A stretch of 6,121 nt of DNA from contig VSNE01000440.1 of NCBI GenBank assembly GCA_009774155.1, forward strand, positions 1 through 6,121, in the 5' to 3' direction. Both the position numbers and the translations under genes were made by a program. The stretch comes from Lachnospiraceae bacterium (GTDB taxonomy: Bacteria; Bacillota; Clostridia; Lachnospirales; Lachnospiraceae). The notes below the pieces were generated by a model. It was not told the DNA's origin. It was given only the letters and a program-made list of their open reading frames with translations, and ran no database searches. This document shows, in pieces, positions 5,086 through 6,121 of this stretch (its first letter is position 1; each line of letters starts with the position of its first letter).

Positions 5086-5799
5086 TTAATGAAATGCTGC
5101 CACCGGGCGGACGTAGTTGCTGTTCGACACCTTAGTGCGCCAGCCGTCGAGGTAGCCGGTAGAGAGGTACAAGTCCCACGCGCTCGTCGCCGAGGGCTCA
5201 GTGCTGGTCCAATACCAGCCATCCTTAATGCGGCTACCGCCGCTAAGTTCGATGGCGGCATTGATTGAACGCTTGTTGAGATAGATGAGATAGAGTTCAG
5301 CAACTGAAGGGATCCACTCGTCATCCTCCAGCTCTATGCCGGTGCCGATAGACTTGATATGCTCAGTGTTTGACTGGCCGTTCCAATCAGCAACAGCATC
5401 ATCATATTCAGTGATGTAACCGTCATAACCGCCGGGGTCTTTCTGGTTGGTAAGGGGCTGTTCCGGATAATCCTCCAGATTGACTGCGAGAGCATGGCGA
5501 CCCATCACTACGCCGATACGCTTTACCGTCTTTGTCGGAGCATTGCGCTTCTTGTAGTCGAACTTTTCAACTATGTTATCCTCGTAGATGTAGTACACTC
5601 CATCATTCAGAATGGCTTGATGAGAGCCTTCAGTCTGCTGAATGTCGATTTTGATTTGCTCAACCTCCTTTATCGGAGATTTGATGAAGTCATACACAGC
5701 CTGTGCTTCTTCACCGAAGTCACTGAAGAGAGCAAGTTTCAGCTTCTCATCCATCGGAAGAGAAGCGTAGATGGTTTTTGCGATTTCGTCTGAGATCAT
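5086..5799 (-). CDS. DGR-type variable protein, C-type lectin fold
   Basis: A 237-residue protein whose C-terminal ~80 residues match the lectin-fold variable domain of Bacteroidales DGR targets (DUF1566/FGE-like): EWIPSVAELYLIYLNK (161-176), GWYWTSTE (194-201), AW at 207-208, then the terminal NYVRPVAAF. Residues 1-60 look like an assembly or attachment domain with long helices. Residues 65-110 (GVYYIYEDN, then RIGVVMGRHALAVNL) form a beta-rich linker domain often seen before the lectin fold in such proteins. No signal peptide or membrane helix is visible, so surface display would need another route, for example a phage tail or a dedicated secretion system. Transcribed leftward after a 55-aa gene (23 nt gap). 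Presumed role: ligand binding with a hypervariable surface. A non-diversified DUF1566 protein is the alternative. Confidence 0.88.
   Translation of the reverse strand: MISDEIAKTIYASLPMDEKLKLALFSDFGEEAQAVYDFIKSPIKEVEQIKIDIQQTEGSHQAILNDGVYYIYEDNIVEKFDYKKRNAPTKTVKRIGVVMGRHALAVNLEDYPEQPLTNQKDPGGYDGYITEYDDAVADWNGQSNTEHIKSIGTGIELEDDEWIPSVAELYLIYLNKRSINAAIELSGGSRIKDGWYWTSTEPSATSAWDLYLSTGYLDGWRTKVSNSNYVRPVAAFH
5089..5220 (-). other. Probable DGR variable region (VR)
   Basis: The segment coding residues 194-237. It is visibly richer in GC than the surrounding DNA. Invariant scaffold residues (GWYW, AW, RPVAAF) alternate with residues typical of sites diversified through adenine-specific mutagenesis (P202, S203, A204, T205, S206, D209, Y211, T214, Y216, D218, W220, R221). 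No second, A-rich copy of this segment (the template repeat) is visible elsewhere in the window on either strand. The boundaries are estimated from the protein fold. Confidence 0.65.
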
Positions 5800-5822
5800 A
5801 TTTTTATATTTTTGATGATGTG

Positions 5823-5990
5823 TTACTTACCTTTGCTGAGGCAGACGGCCAGCTTGTCAAGGTCGTTGGTGCCAAAGTGATTTTTCAATTCCTCTAAGAC
5901 AGAGGGCTTCTGGTTTTTTAGCAACTGCTTGATAGTAGCAGGATTGCCACCTCGATATAATTCAAGGCAGTTCGTAGCTTGTGGTGTCAT
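5823..5990 (-). CDS. Small hypothetical protein, 55 aa
   Basis: An ATG-started frame of 55 codons plus TAA: begins MTPQATNCLELY, continues RGGNPATIKQLLKNQKPSVL and ends with a helix-rich KLAVCLSKGK. It lies 23 nt ahead of the variable protein gene on the same strand, with an A-rich leader (ACCAAAAACGT) typical of Bacteroidetes translation starts. Composition is protein-like (amphipathic helices, no repeats). Function is unknown; it may be cotranscribed with the lectin-fold gene and serve as a small partner or chaperone, which is only inference. It is shorter than DGR Avd accessory proteins and does not resemble them. Confidence 0.6.
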   Translation of the reverse strand: MTPQATNCLELYRGGNPATIKQLLKNQKPSVLEELKNHFGTNDLDKLAVCLSKGK

Positions 5991-6023
5991 ACGTTTTTGG
6001 TTGTTATGTTTTTATGGGAATAG

Positions 6024-6052
6024 TCTCATTGTAGAAGAAAATTAGAATGAGA
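6024..6052 (-). terminator. Weak inverted repeat, possible terminator
   Basis: TCTCATT 6024-6030 pairs with AATGAGA 6046-6052 around a 15-nt loop, about 20 nt beyond the stop of the partial gene at the right edge. No T-run follows in the leftward direction, so it is at best an atypical terminator; it may instead mark an operator ahead of the 55-aa gene. Confidence 0.2.
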
Positions 6053-6071
6053 ACGAGATTTTTAAGAGTTT

Positions 6072-6121
6072 TTAAGGGATGGTCACATCCTGGACTTCAT
6101 CAGTTTCAGGAATTTCGTCGA
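6072..6121 (-). CDS. C-terminal end of an upstream gene (partial)
   Basis: The last 15 codons of a leftward gene are visible, ending in acidic DEIPETDEVQDVTIP and TAA; the rest lies beyond the window. Reading frame, acidic tail and strand match the neighbouring genes. An 81-nt gap separates it from the 55-aa gene. Nothing can be said about its function. Confidence 0.45.
   Translation of the reverse strand, partial: DEIPETDEVQDVTIP

Overview
The window looks like accessory DNA of a Bacteroidales-type bacterium, probably part of a conjugative or mobilizable element or a prophage-like island. The reasons are a PcfK-like/PcfJ-like gene pair, a DGR-type C-type-lectin variable protein of the kind common in Bacteroides-group elements, small tightly packed genes of unknown function, and A-rich gene starts without clear Shine-Dalgarno boxes. 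Species and element type cannot be fixed from the sequence alone.

Region 1-892 has no convincing protein gene. Positions 1-45 are AT-rich and show nothing recognisable. Positions 46-73 hold a plausible promoter reading rightwards. Positions 84-883 hold the main discovery: five tandem copies of a structured element, about 130-160 nt each, with 18-21 nt between copies. Every copy has the same architecture: 5' TG-RYRYR-TNN, then CTNTA-N5-TTGAT, then a long imperfect hairpin whose sequence differs completely between copies, then a 25-28 nt linker, then a 4-bp stem with a 6-nt loop ending in T. In every copy the RYRYR pentamer is exactly complementary to that same copy's 3' loop (GCACA/TGTGC, ATGCG/CGCAT, GTATA/TATAC, ATATG/CATAT, GTGTG/CACAC). 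This covarying pseudoknot strongly indicates a selected RNA family read on the + strand. I do not recognise the family.

Region 893-4998 is a compact leftward operon: a 174-aa unknown protein, PcfK-like, PcfJ-like, two small unknowns (105 and 84 aa) and a 424-aa reverse transcriptase with a YSDD active site. The RT start overlaps the preceding gene by 8 nt. The RT gene ends 9 nt from the RNA array, so RT and array are convergent and adjacent. The simplest hypothesis is that they form one system, with the RNAs acting as templates, primers or guides/cofactors of the RT. The RT lacks the usual DGR and group II intron motif-4 signatures.

Region 5013-6121, also leftward, holds a 14-bp inverted repeat, a 237-aa protein with a GC-rich C-terminal lectin-fold variable region typical of DGR targets, a 55-aa small protein, and the last 15 codons of another gene. 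No template repeat for the variable region is visible in the window, so its mutagenic RT/TR cassette is probably elsewhere.
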